Origin: Brevundimonas sp. UBA2388
GTDB taxonomy: Bacteria > Pseudomonadota > Alphaproteobacteria > Caulobacterales > Caulobacteraceae
Reading direction: 5' to 3'
Length of the DNA: 23,891 bases
NCBI GenBank assembly: GCA_002343425.1
Contig: DDSO01000112.1
Location: forward strand, 1 to 23,891
Under the pieces are notes generated by a model that made no database searches, was not told the origin of the DNA, and saw only the letters and a program-made list of their open reading frames with translations. Below are positions 16,079 through 22,638 of the stretch, piece after piece; the stretch's first letter is position 1, and every line of letters begins with the position of its first letter. Both the position numbers and the translations under genes were made by a program.

Positions 16079-16778
16079 CGGCATCCGTATCGAGAACCTC
16101 GTCAAGACCTATGGCGCAGGCGAGACCGCGGTCCATGCGCTGCGGGGCGTGGACATGTATGTGGAGCCCGGCGAGGTCGTCGGCCTGATCGGTCCCTCGG
16201 GATCGGGCAAGAGCACCCTGCTCAAATGCCTGGGTGCGGTGATCGAGCCGACCTCAGGGCGGATGACGATCGGCGAGGAGGCCATCTACGACGACGGCTG
16301 GAAGACGGCGGACCTGCGCGCGCTGAGGCGGGACCGTATAGGCTTCATTTTCCAGGCCCCCTATCTGATCCCGTTCCTTGACGTCACCGACAATGTCGCG
16401 CTGCTGCCCATGCTGGCCGGCGTCGCCAATGCCGAGGCCCGCGCCCGGGCCAAGACCCTGCTCACGGCCCTCGATGTCGTCCATCGCGCCAAGGCCATGC
16501 CATCGCAGCTCTCGGGCGGCGAACAGCAGCGCGTCGCCATCGCCCGCGCGCTGGTGAATGAGCCGCCTGTGATTCTCGCCGACGAGCCGACCGCGCCGCT
16601 CGACGGGGAGCGCGCGCTGGCCGTGGTCAAGATTTTGAATGACATGGCCGCCCGCTACCGGACCGCGATCATCATCGTCACCCATGACGAGAAGATCATT
16701 CCCACCTTTAAACGCCTCTATCATATCCGGGATGGGCGGACGCATGAGGAAATCCGCGGCGATCGACCCGCAGCCTGA
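16071..16778 (+). CDS. ABC transporter ATP-binding protein, DevA/LolD-like
   Basis: Cytoplasmic ATPase of 235 residues that powers the preceding permease. Walker A is GPSGSGKS (41-48), the Q-loop glutamine is in FIFQAP (Q95), the signature is LSGGEQQRVAIARAL (from 147), Walker B is VILADEPTAPLD (167-178), and the switch histidine is in VTHD (H205). The start is GTG at 16071, preceded by GGAGG at a suitable distance and overlapping the permease stop by eight bases. It closes the TetR-adaptor-permease-ATPase operon. I see no obvious terminator after it. Confidence 0.93.
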   Translation: MADGIRIENLVKTYGAGETAVHALRGVDMYVEPGEVVGLIGPSGSGKSTLLKCLGAVIEPTSGRMTIGEEAIYDDGWKTADLRALRRDRIGFIFQAPYLIPFLDVTDNVALLPMLAGVANAEARARAKTLLTALDVVHRAKAMPSQLSGGEQQRVAIARALVNEPPVILADEPTAPLDGERALAVVKILNDMAARYRTAIIIVTHDEKIIPTFKRLYHIRDGRTHEEIRGDRPAA

Positions 16779-17228
16779 GCTGGACCGAACTGTTCAATCG
16801 ACCGCCACTCAGCACCCGGCGCGGCCGGACACTATGTTCGAGGCGCCCGGTGTGAAGAGGCGGCGAATCTCGCCTGCGATCACCGGTGGAGGTAGGCGGA
16901 GACGGCGCACAGGGCGAGGGAGGTACACGTCTCCTGTTTCAATCGTCACGGCCTTCTGACCGAAGCATCTTTTCGCTGGACAGCGGGATTCACTGTAGCG
17001 GCCCCTTGAGGCTCCGGTTTGGAGGCGGGCCGGCAGCCCTGAGCAATCGCCCGCACTTCCGACATCCGACCCGGCAGACAGCGAAGCCTTGGGTGAGCGG
17101 GCCTCGCCGGGCCTGCTTGACCTCGGAACCCCTCCCGCGCCATCAGTCGCCGATGGTCAACACCGCCTTACCCGAGAGAATTCCAGGCGGCTAAGCGCGG
17201 TGCTCGCCGCCTCTCTCATGGAGGCGTC
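16779..17228. other. 450-base intergenic stretch, nothing recognised
   Basis: Short open frames on both strands (for example 16886-17194) have no recognisable domain. I see no tRNA, no clear terminator and no repeat. The last 15 bases carry the ribosome site of the next gene. Confidence 0.4.
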
Positions 17229-18371
17229 ATGACCAACCATCTCATCGAACATTTGCGGTCGAACGCGGCTACGAACCAGCCCGGCAAGGACTGGTTGTCG
17301 CCCCTCAGCGGGTGGCTGCTCTCGACCTTGATCAGCCTCGAAGAAGACTGCAACTCAGGCGGCCTTCTCCTCTTCGCGTTCAAATCCGGCGGCCCGCTTT
17401 GGCGCAACGCCGTGGCCGTGGCGGTGGCGATGGGAAATCTGGATCATCATCCCGAAACATTTCTGCTCCGCGCCCATGGGGAAATCGACGAGAGCCGGGA
17501 TGCTCCCTCGCTTCGCGCTCAGTTCGCCATGGCGATCCAGACCATGAAGCCCCAGCAGATCGTCGAGGCAGCACTCGACGTCCTGCCTCCCTCGCTCCGC
17601 GGTACTCTTAAAAAGATCGGGAATGAGCCGCTCACGACGCCTCAGGCGTATAAGCGCCTCATCGATCTCCTGGGTTCGACCACCTCAGACGGCCGGGCAC
17701 GCCGGCGTGTCCTGGAGCAGGTCAACGAACGGCTGACCGACAATCTCTTGCAGGTCATCGAGACCTTGGACCTCGCCATTCTCACGCCGACCGTCGTGAC
17801 CCACATCCATGATGCCGGAGTCGCTCATCGTCTGAACGCCTCACTGCGGGCAATCAGAATTCTGTGCAACGCCGCCACGGACAAGGCGCTCCGCGAGTCG
17901 GCCGACGCCATGGGGAGCAACTTCAACGCGGGCTCGTTCGCCCGCTCATGGCTGGCCCGCGCTGACCGTCTTGAACCTTTGGGCCTCCCGATAGACGACG
18001 CTGCACCAGACGTGATCCGAATCAATCCGGCCCAGGCGGAAGAATGGGGGCGCCGGTTCCGGAATTGTGTCTCTAGCTACACGCAGGAGATGGCTGCGGG
18101 GGCCTCGGCCTTCTTCGTCATCGAGGCGCTGTCGGTGATCGTCGTGCTTCGACTGACCGACGCGGGCTGGATGCTCGTTGGCGTTCACACCCATGGCAAC
18201 GGACCGGTCGCTCGAGCCGTCGTCGAGACGGTGAAGGATCGGCTGAGCGGCCTCGGCGTCCTTTGTATTCTTCCCATCAAACCCAAAGGCCCGGCGGCTT
18301 CTGCGATCAGCGGGTTCCGGCGGGACATTGATTGGGAATTCGAGTTCGAGGGGATGGGTGCCTGGGACTGA
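17229..18371 (+). CDS. Hypothetical protein with weak PcfJ-like C-terminal segment
   Basis: Orphan gene of 380 residues with a strong ribosome site (GGAGG 6 bases before the ATG). I do not recognise the full-length family. Residues 1-250 are mostly helical and soluble, with no signal peptide or membrane segment. Residues about 265-345 read AEEWGRRFRNCVSSYTQEMA, then a hydrophobic strand pair, then GWMLVGVHTHGNGP. This order (acidic helix, N/H-C-V-x-S-Y, short strands, tryptophan strand, then a polar N/GP loop) recalls the PcfJ-like domain seen on conjugative plasmids and phages, though the usual HCV is NCV here. The function is unknown. It stands alone next to a tRNA gene, which fits accessory DNA. 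Confidence 0.7.
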   Translation: MTNHLIEHLRSNAATNQPGKDWLSPLSGWLLSTLISLEEDCNSGGLLLFAFKSGGPLWRNAVAVAVAMGNLDHHPETFLLRAHGEIDESRDAPSLRAQFAMAIQTMKPQQIVEAALDVLPPSLRGTLKKIGNEPLTTPQAYKRLIDLLGSTTSDGRARRRVLEQVNERLTDNLLQVIETLDLAILTPTVVTHIHDAGVAHRLNASLRAIRILCNAATDKALRESADAMGSNFNAGSFARSWLARADRLEPLGLPIDDAAPDVIRINPAQAEEWGRRFRNCVSSYTQEMAAGASAFFVIEALSVIVVLRLTDAGWMLVGVHTHGNGPVARAVVETVKDRLSGLGVLCILPIKPKGPAASAISGFRRDIDWEFEFEGMGAWD

Positions 18372-18466
18372 TGCATGTTGGAGCGAGGCCAAGGCCATCT
18401 CTCATGCTGCGTTCCGAGGCACTCGGTTCTCTTCCAGACTCTGCTCAAATACCGCCCAAGGCGTAG

Positions 18467-18519
18467 TCCCCCAGATACCCGAGTTTCGTTCGACGGGTAT
18501 CTATGTGGTATCTGGGGGA
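18467..18519. repeat. Perfect 13-bp inverted repeat with a nested alternative stem
   Basis: TCCCCCAGATACC at 18467-18479 is matched exactly in reverse complement at 18507-18519, separated by 27 bases. A second stem, ATACCCG (18475-18481) with CGGGTAT (18494-18500), shares bases with the first, so the two folds exclude each other. GGTATCT also occurs as a direct repeat inside the element. It lies between the orphan gene and tRNA-Val. No T-tract follows on either strand, so it is not a canonical terminator. Confidence 0.65.
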
Positions 18520-18583
18520 GAATACGGGATCTGAGCTTGAGGTCGCGGCCCTTCCCAACACTTTGAAATTATTGAGAAAGGAA

Positions 18584-18658
18584 TGGTGGACGCGACAGGG
18601 ATTGAACCTGTGACCCCCTCGATGTCAACGAGGTGCTCTCCCGCTGAGCTACGCATCC
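18584..18658 (-). tRNA. tRNA-Val (GAC)
   Basis: Read on the minus strand, a full cloverleaf forms. The acceptor GGATGCG pairs with CGCGTCC (one G-U), then come TA and the D-arm GCTC...GAGC. The anticodon stem CCTCG/CGAGG has loop TTGACAT, giving anticodon GAC (bases 18624-18626). The variable loop is GGGTC, the T-arm ACAGG/CCTGT has loop TTCAATC, and the discriminator A is followed by a genome-encoded CCA. Anticodon GAC reads GUC and GUU valine codons. Confidence 0.95.
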
Positions 18659-18701
18659 GCCAAGACGGTTCCGGAGAAGCCCCGGAACGGGAAGGAGCGC
18701 T

Positions 18702-18730
18702 CTATAACCCCTAGGGCCCGCCGACCGCAA
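18702..18730 (-). promoter_or_regulatory. Probable tRNA-Val promoter
   Basis: On the minus strand TTGCGG (18725-18730) and TTATAG (18702-18707) are separated by 17 bases, about 44 bases upstream of the mature tRNA 5' end. The leader between contains a GTTCCGG/CCGGAAC stem (18666-18687 region). Confidence 0.45.
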
Positions 18731-18782
18731 GGGCGAAACCAAGGCCGTTCGATCTCATGATCGTGACCGCCCGCAGGGGATT

Positions 18783-19142
18783 TCAGGCCGCCGCCACCAT
18801 CCGCTCGACCTCGCCGACGAGGTCGCGCAGGTGGACGGGCTTGGCCAGCACCTTGGCCTGGGGGCTGGCCTGGGCGGCCGACAGGGCCACGGCGGCGAAG
18901 CCGGTGATGAACATGATGCGGATGCCGGGCTGGCGGGCGGCGGCGACGCGCGCCACCTCGATGCCGTCGGCCCCGGGCATGACGATGTCGGTCAGCAACA
19001 GATCCCATGGGCCCTGGTCGAGGGCGTCGATGGCGTCATCGCCATTCTCGCAGTCGACGACGGAATGGCCGGCGCGCTCCAGCGCCCGGGTCAGGAAGCC
19101 GCGAAGCGAGTGATCGTCTTCCGCCAGTAGAATGCGCGCCAT
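18783..19142 (-). CDS. cpdR: Single-domain response regulator, CpdR-like
   Basis: Stand-alone receiver domain of 119 residues with no output domain. The acidic pocket is LLAEDD (D9/D10), the phosphoacceptor is D52 in LLLTDIVMPGADG, the switch threonine is T80 in FITGFAA, and the conserved lysine is K101 in LAKPVHL. The start MARILLAEDD and the block IMFITGFAAVAL match CpdR of Caulobacter as I remember it. CpdR, when unphosphorylated, acts as an adaptor priming ClpXP for cell-cycle proteolysis and is phosphorylated through CckA-ChpT. The divergent N-formylglutamate amidohydrolase neighbour agrees with a caulobacterial locus. The receiver call is certain; CpdR orthology is likely. Confidence 0.85.
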   Translation of the reverse strand: MARILLAEDDHSLRGFLTRALERAGHSVVDCENGDDAIDALDQGPWDLLLTDIVMPGADGIEVARVAAARQPGIRIMFITGFAAVALSAAQASPQAKVLAKPVHLRDLVGEVERMVAAA

Positions 19143-19269
19143 GTCGTCGTCCGCCCCGGTCGTCTTTCCGAAACGCTACGCCGCGAGTGGTAAACCCGCC
19201 ATGAAAATCAGGACGCCCTGACCCACGCTCACCTGTGGATGGTCAGAAGAAACAGGGTATGGCTGGCCC

Positions 19270-20124
19270 ATGGATCAGGACGGGGCAGGGACGGAATTGA
19301 GCGACGACGACGTCTTCGTCGTGCTGCGTCCGAAATCGCCCGGCCGGTTCGTCTTCGCCTCGCCCCATTCGGGAACGGTCTATCCGCAGGAAATGGGCGC
19401 CGATCCGGCCCTGGCTGAGGCCAGTCTGCGCAGCGCCGAGGACGCCCTGGTCGACAGGCTGATCGCGCCGGGCGTCGATCTGGGCGCGACGGTGGTGCTG
19501 GGCCGACTGGGCCGGGCCTGGATCGATCTGAACCGCGATCCGGCCGATCTGGACCCTGTACTGATCGAAGGCGCAGCTGACGGGTCGGTTTCGGCCCGGA
19601 CGACCGCGGGATATGGCGTCATTCCGCGCCTGGCAGGAGACGGGCGGCCTCTGTATGATCGCCGCCTGACGCTGGACGAGGCGAGGGACCGGATTGCACG
19701 GACCCATGCGCCCTACCACCAGGCCCTGGCGGACGGGATGGAGGCGGCGCGGGCGCGGTACGGTGAGGCGGTGCTGGTGGACTGGCACTCCATGCCCGCG
19801 CGCGCGACGCAAGGCGCCGGCGGAGCGCGCGGGCCGGACGTGGTGCTGGGCGACCGCCATGGCTCATCATGCCCGGCGGAACTGACGCGGCGGCTGCGGC
19901 GGGCGTTTGAGGCGCTGGGCTGGCGGGTAGCCTTGAACCAGCCCTATGCGGGCGGATGGACCACCCAGCGCTGGGGGCGGCCAGCGGAGGGGTTTCACGC
20001 CATCCAGATCGAGCTGAACCGGGCGCTGTATTTTGATGAGGCTGCCCGTTCGCCGGGGGTCGGCTGGTCGCGCACCGAAAAAGGCGTGGCGCGGGTCATC
20101 GCCGAGTTGCTGGCCGGGGCATAA
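19270..20124 (+). CDS. N-formylglutamate amidohydrolase family protein
   Basis: Predicted soluble metal-dependent hydrolase of 284 residues in the FGase family, which cleaves N-formyl-L-glutamate to glutamate and formate. Family blocks are visible: FVFASPHSGTVYP near residue 28, AWIDLNRDP near 83, RTHAPYHQAL near 143, VLVDWHSMPA near 170, and IQIELNRALYFDE near the end. There are no other histidine-degradation genes in the window, so its physiological substrate is open. It is divergent from the cpdR-like gene. The ATG at 19270 has a weak ribosome site. The stop codon TAA directly joins the A-run of the opposing terminator. Confidence 0.88.
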   Translation: MDQDGAGTELSDDDVFVVLRPKSPGRFVFASPHSGTVYPQEMGADPALAEASLRSAEDALVDRLIAPGVDLGATVVLGRLGRAWIDLNRDPADLDPVLIEGAADGSVSARTTAGYGVIPRLAGDGRPLYDRRLTLDEARDRIARTHAPYHQALADGMEAARARYGEAVLVDWHSMPARATQGAGGARGPDVVLGDRHGSSCPAELTRRLRRAFEALGWRVALNQPYAGGWTTQRWGRPAEGFHAIQIELNRALYFDEAARSPGVGWSRTEKGVARVIAELLAGA

Positions 20125-20149
20125 AAAAAGCCGCGCCCGAGGGCGCGGC
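20123..20149 (-). terminator. Intrinsic terminator
   Basis: A perfect 9-bp stem (GCCGCGCCC at 20130-20138 and GGGCGCGGC at 20141-20149) is followed on the minus strand by seven T (20129-20123). It would end minus-strand transcripts from the candidate small RNA and from the DUF599 gene. On the plus strand the hairpin lacks a T-tract. Confidence 0.85.
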
Positions 20150-20201
20150 ATAAAGTCTATAGGGAGGAAACGCCCAGAAGGGCATGACGCCCGGAGGCGT
20201 C
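20123..20201 (-). ncRNA. Candidate small RNA with C-rich anti-Shine-Dalgarno-like segment
   Basis: On the minus strand a predicted transcript of about 79 nt begins near 20201 and ends at the intrinsic terminator. It has three stem-loops: GACGCC-TCCG-GGCGTC (20201-20186), GCCC-TTCT-GGGC (20183-20172) and the terminator stem (20149-20130). Between the second and third is an unpaired GTTTCCTCCCTAT stretch (about 20171-20159) carrying CCUCC, which could pair with ribosome sites of target mRNAs; CCUCC occurs again around the first loop. No credible ORF is inside. Its own promoter lies immediately upstream. I do not recognise a named RNA family; the layout recalls C-rich trans-acting RNAs of alphaproteobacteria. 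Unproven without expression data. Confidence 0.5.
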
Positions 20202-20207
20202 AAAATG

Positions 20208-20236
20208 AAGCTAGGTTGCAGCGCACAAATCGTCAA
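20208..20236 (-). promoter_or_regulatory. Predicted housekeeping promoter of the candidate small RNA
   Basis: On the minus strand TTGACG (20236-20231) and TAGCTT (20213-20208) are separated by exactly 17 bases, close to the vegetative sigma consensus. Start of transcription would fall near 20201. No minus-strand coding gene follows before the terminator, so the promoter is explained only by a short RNA. Confidence 0.5.
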
Positions 20237-20285
20237 GCAGCTATCTCGCAACTGCGTTCACGCAATGTAACCGCTTCCACGCGAT

Positions 20286-20972
20286 CTACGGGCGTTCGAG
20301 AAGCCTGCGGGCGCTGCGGATGGCGCGGGCGGCCGGAGAACCCGCCTGACGCCAGACCATCAGGCAGAAGACGGCCGTTACGCCCAGGGCCAGCCACAGT
20401 GGCCCGAATAGCCAGGCCGCCGCCGCCAGGGCGAAATAATAGCCCCGCACGCCCTGGCTGAAGGCGCTGAGAGCCGGGTTCAGCAGATTGGCCGCCGCCT
20501 CGCCCAGCGCCGCCCGGTCCGCCTCGGTATGCACCTCCGGGGCAGCACCGATCAGGGCGAGGGCGTAGTTGAGTTGACGGATCGACCAGATGAAGTCCAG
20601 CAGGCCGCGCGCGAGACAGAGCAGCACGAGGGCCAGCTTGGCCACCAGCAGCTTCGTCGGCACCTCCTCGGCGCCGACCGAGGCGAACCCCAGCATCGCC
20701 TGCTCCCCGCCGAACAGAACGCTGGCCACGGCGGCGATCAGCAGCAGGTTGGTCGAGGCGAAGAAGCCGCCGGAATTGATGGTGTGGCCCATCAGGTTAC
20801 TGTCGACGAGGCGGGTTTCACGGTGGGTCATGGCGGTCATCCACACCCGGCGAACGACGAGCATGTCGTCGTTCAACGTACCGCTCCGCCGCGCCAGAAG
20901 CGCCAGAAGCGGGCCGTAGCCCAGCCAGCACAGGATGAAGAGCGCCAGGGCCAGCCAGTCAAAAAGGGTCAT
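20286..20972 (-). CDS. DUF599 family integral membrane protein
   Basis: Predicted inner-membrane protein of 228 residues with about four to five hydrophobic helices (WLALALFILCWLGYGPLLAL at the start, NLLLIAAVASVLFG, LLVAKLALVLLCLA, YYFALAAAAWLFGPLWLAL). The conserved DUF599 elements VRRVWMTAMTHRETRLVDSN and LLDFIWSIRQLNYAL are present. Its function is unknown. The ATG at 20972 follows a GGAG about 12 bases upstream. It is divergent from the propeller-protein gene and its transcript could end at the terminator 137 bases downstream, through the small-RNA region. Confidence 0.88.
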   Translation of the reverse strand: MTLFDWLALALFILCWLGYGPLLALLARRSGTLNDDMLVVRRVWMTAMTHRETRLVDSNLMGHTINSGGFFASTNLLLIAAVASVLFGGEQAMLGFASVGAEEVPTKLLVAKLALVLLCLARGLLDFIWSIRQLNYALALIGAAPEVHTEADRAALGEAAANLLNPALSAFSQGVRGYYFALAAAAWLFGPLWLALGVTAVFCLMVWRQAGSPAARAIRSARRLLERP

Positions 20973-21070
20973 TGCGTCCAGTACTCCAGGGCTGCCGCGA
21001 GGCGTAGCGCGCCGCCATCGCCTACCTTGGCAACCGTCGCTACTCTAGGCGCCGGAGATGGGAGGCGTAC

Positions 21071-21961
21071 ATGAAGTTTGGTCTGGTTCTGGTGTTTCTC
21101 GCCCTTACGTCATCGGCCCAGGCCGAGCCGGCGGCTGTTAACGACCATTTCGCCGTCTGGTCGCCCGACGGGCGCTCGATTGCCTTTACGTCGGATCGCA
21201 GCGGCGACCCGGAGATCTATGTCGCGCTGGCGGACGGCTCCGGCCTCCGGAAACTGACCGACACGCCCGGCCGGGACGCCCATCCGATCTATACGCCGGA
21301 CGGTGAGACGTTGCTGTTCCAGTCGCCCCGGAATGACGGAGCCGTCAGGCTGTTCGCCATGTCGAATGATGGCTCCGGAGCGCGTCAGTTATCGGCGACA
21401 CAAGGTTTCTGCGGCGTTCCCGCCCCGTCACCGGATGGACGACGTATCGCGATGATGTGCAGCGCGCGTGCGACCGCGCCCGGGCAAGGCGCCTTCCCCT
21501 GGCGAATTTTCGTGATGAGTGCGGAAGGGGGCGATTTGACCCCCGTGGGCGACGGGCCGGGAAATGACCAGGTTCCGGTCTGGACGCCGGATGGGCGGAG
21601 CCTGGTATTTTTCTCGAACCGGTCGGGGGTGGACCAGCTTTATCAGATCGAGTTGGATTCCGGCGCAGTCTCGGCGTTGACGCGGGGGCCGCACGCCCAC
21701 CGGGCGGCCTCCTTCACCCCGGACGGAGAGATGTTGCTGATGATGCGCCAGACGACGGACGGCCGTCATGAGGTGCGGGCCCTGAACCCGGAGAGCGGCG
21801 AGGATCGCCTGATCCTCGAGACGGCGTCCGGGTTCGGAGCGCCGGTCGTATCTCCTGACGGCCGCCGTTTCCTGTTTCCCGACGCGGAGGGCGATCAGGC
21901 GCGGATCGGTCTCGCAGATATCGATGGATCGAATCGCAGGCTCCTCGAGTTTCGCGATTGA
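21071..21961 (+). CDS. TolB-like periplasmic beta-propeller protein (PD40 repeats)
   Basis: Exported protein of 296 residues. The signal peptide MKFGLVLVFLALTSSAQA ends at a likely AQA cleavage site. The mature part is a run of WD40-like PD40 repeats: FAVWSPDGRSIAFTSDRSGD, IYTPDGETLLFQSPR, APSPDGRRIAMMCS, VWTPDGRSLVFFSNRSG, SFTPDGEMLLMMR and VVSPDGRRFLFPD. This gives about six blades, as in the TolB C-terminal domain. It is shorter than TolB (about 430) and lacks the N-terminal TolB domain, so it is a paralogue or lone propeller rather than the Tol-Pal component. A GGGAGG ribosome site precedes the ATG. Substrate or partner unknown. Confidence 0.85.
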   Translation: MKFGLVLVFLALTSSAQAEPAAVNDHFAVWSPDGRSIAFTSDRSGDPEIYVALADGSGLRKLTDTPGRDAHPIYTPDGETLLFQSPRNDGAVRLFAMSNDGSGARQLSATQGFCGVPAPSPDGRRIAMMCSARATAPGQGAFPWRIFVMSAEGGDLTPVGDGPGNDQVPVWTPDGRSLVFFSNRSGVDQLYQIELDSGAVSALTRGPHAHRAASFTPDGEMLLMMRQTTDGRHEVRALNPESGEDRLILETASGFGAPVVSPDGRRFLFPDAEGDQARIGLADIDGSNRRLLEFRD

Positions 21962-22034
21962 GGCGCGCTTGCCGTTCGGTCACTAGAGGCCTATCACGCC
22001 CGGCCTCCCCGTTGCACTGCACCATAGAGCCGCC

Positions 22035-22601
22035 ATGAATATCGACGCCATCCCCGTCGGGCCCAATCCGCCCTGGGACGTCAATGTGATCATCGAGATC
22101 CCGCAGGGCGGCCTGCCCGTGAAATACGAGATGGACAAGGCGTCCGGCGCCCTGTTCGTCGACCGCTTCCTGCACACGGCCATGTACTATCCGGGCAACT
22201 ATGGCTTCATCCCGCACACCCTGTCGGATGACGGCGACCCCTGCGATGTGATCGTGCTGAACCCGACGCCCGTGGTGCCGGGCTGCATCATCCGCTCGCG
22301 TCCGATCGGCGTGCTGAAGATGGAAGACGAGGCCGGCGGCGACGAGAAGATCCTCGCCGTGCCGGTCGACAAGCTGAACCCCTACTACACCGACATCGCC
22401 AGCTACCGGCAGCTGCCTACCATCATGGTCGAGCAGATCGAGCATTTCTTCACCCGCTACAAGGATCTGGAGAAGAACAAGTCGGTGACGGTGAAGGGCT
22501 GGGGCGACGCCGGCGAGGCCGCTGAACTGATCGCCGCCGGCATGCGCGCGCATCAGGAAAAGCTGAAGGCGGCCGCCTCCAAGGCCGCCAACGCGGCCTG
22601 A
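22035..22601 (+). CDS. ppa: Inorganic pyrophosphatase (family I)
   Basis: Soluble cytoplasmic enzyme that hydrolyses pyrophosphate to two phosphates and so drives biosynthetic reactions forward. At 188 residues it has the bacterial hexameric-type length. The substrate site shows [15 protein letters not shown] (E and K ligands), [11 protein letters not shown], and the signature DGDPCDV with D66, D68 and D71 for Mg2+. [17 protein letters not shown] carries the later aspartates and lysine. An Ala/Lys-rich C-terminal tail is normal. It lies 73 bases after the propeller gene and 37 before cobT, with a weak ribosome site. The identification is secure. Confidence 0.96.
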   Translation: MNIDAIPVGPNPPWDVNVIIEIPQGGLPVKYEMDKASGALFVDRFLHTAMYYPGNYGFIPHTLSDDGDPCDVIVLNPTPVVPGCIIRSRPIGVLKMEDEAGGDEKILAVPVDKLNPYYTDIASYRQLPTIMVEQIEHFFTRYKDLEKNKSVTVKGWGDAGEAAELIAAGMRAHQEKLKAAASKAANAA

Positions 22602-22638
22602 GCCTTTCGCGACCGATAGCGACCGGCTAGGGAAACCC

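Noticed and set aside
16886..17194. Plus-strand 102-codon ORF in the gap before the orphan gene
   Set aside because: Low-complexity translation with no domain and no convincing ribosome site.
18584..18610. tRNA 3' end as a duplicated attachment site within the window
   Set aside because: I did not see a second copy of the tRNA-Val 3' sequence elsewhere in the window.
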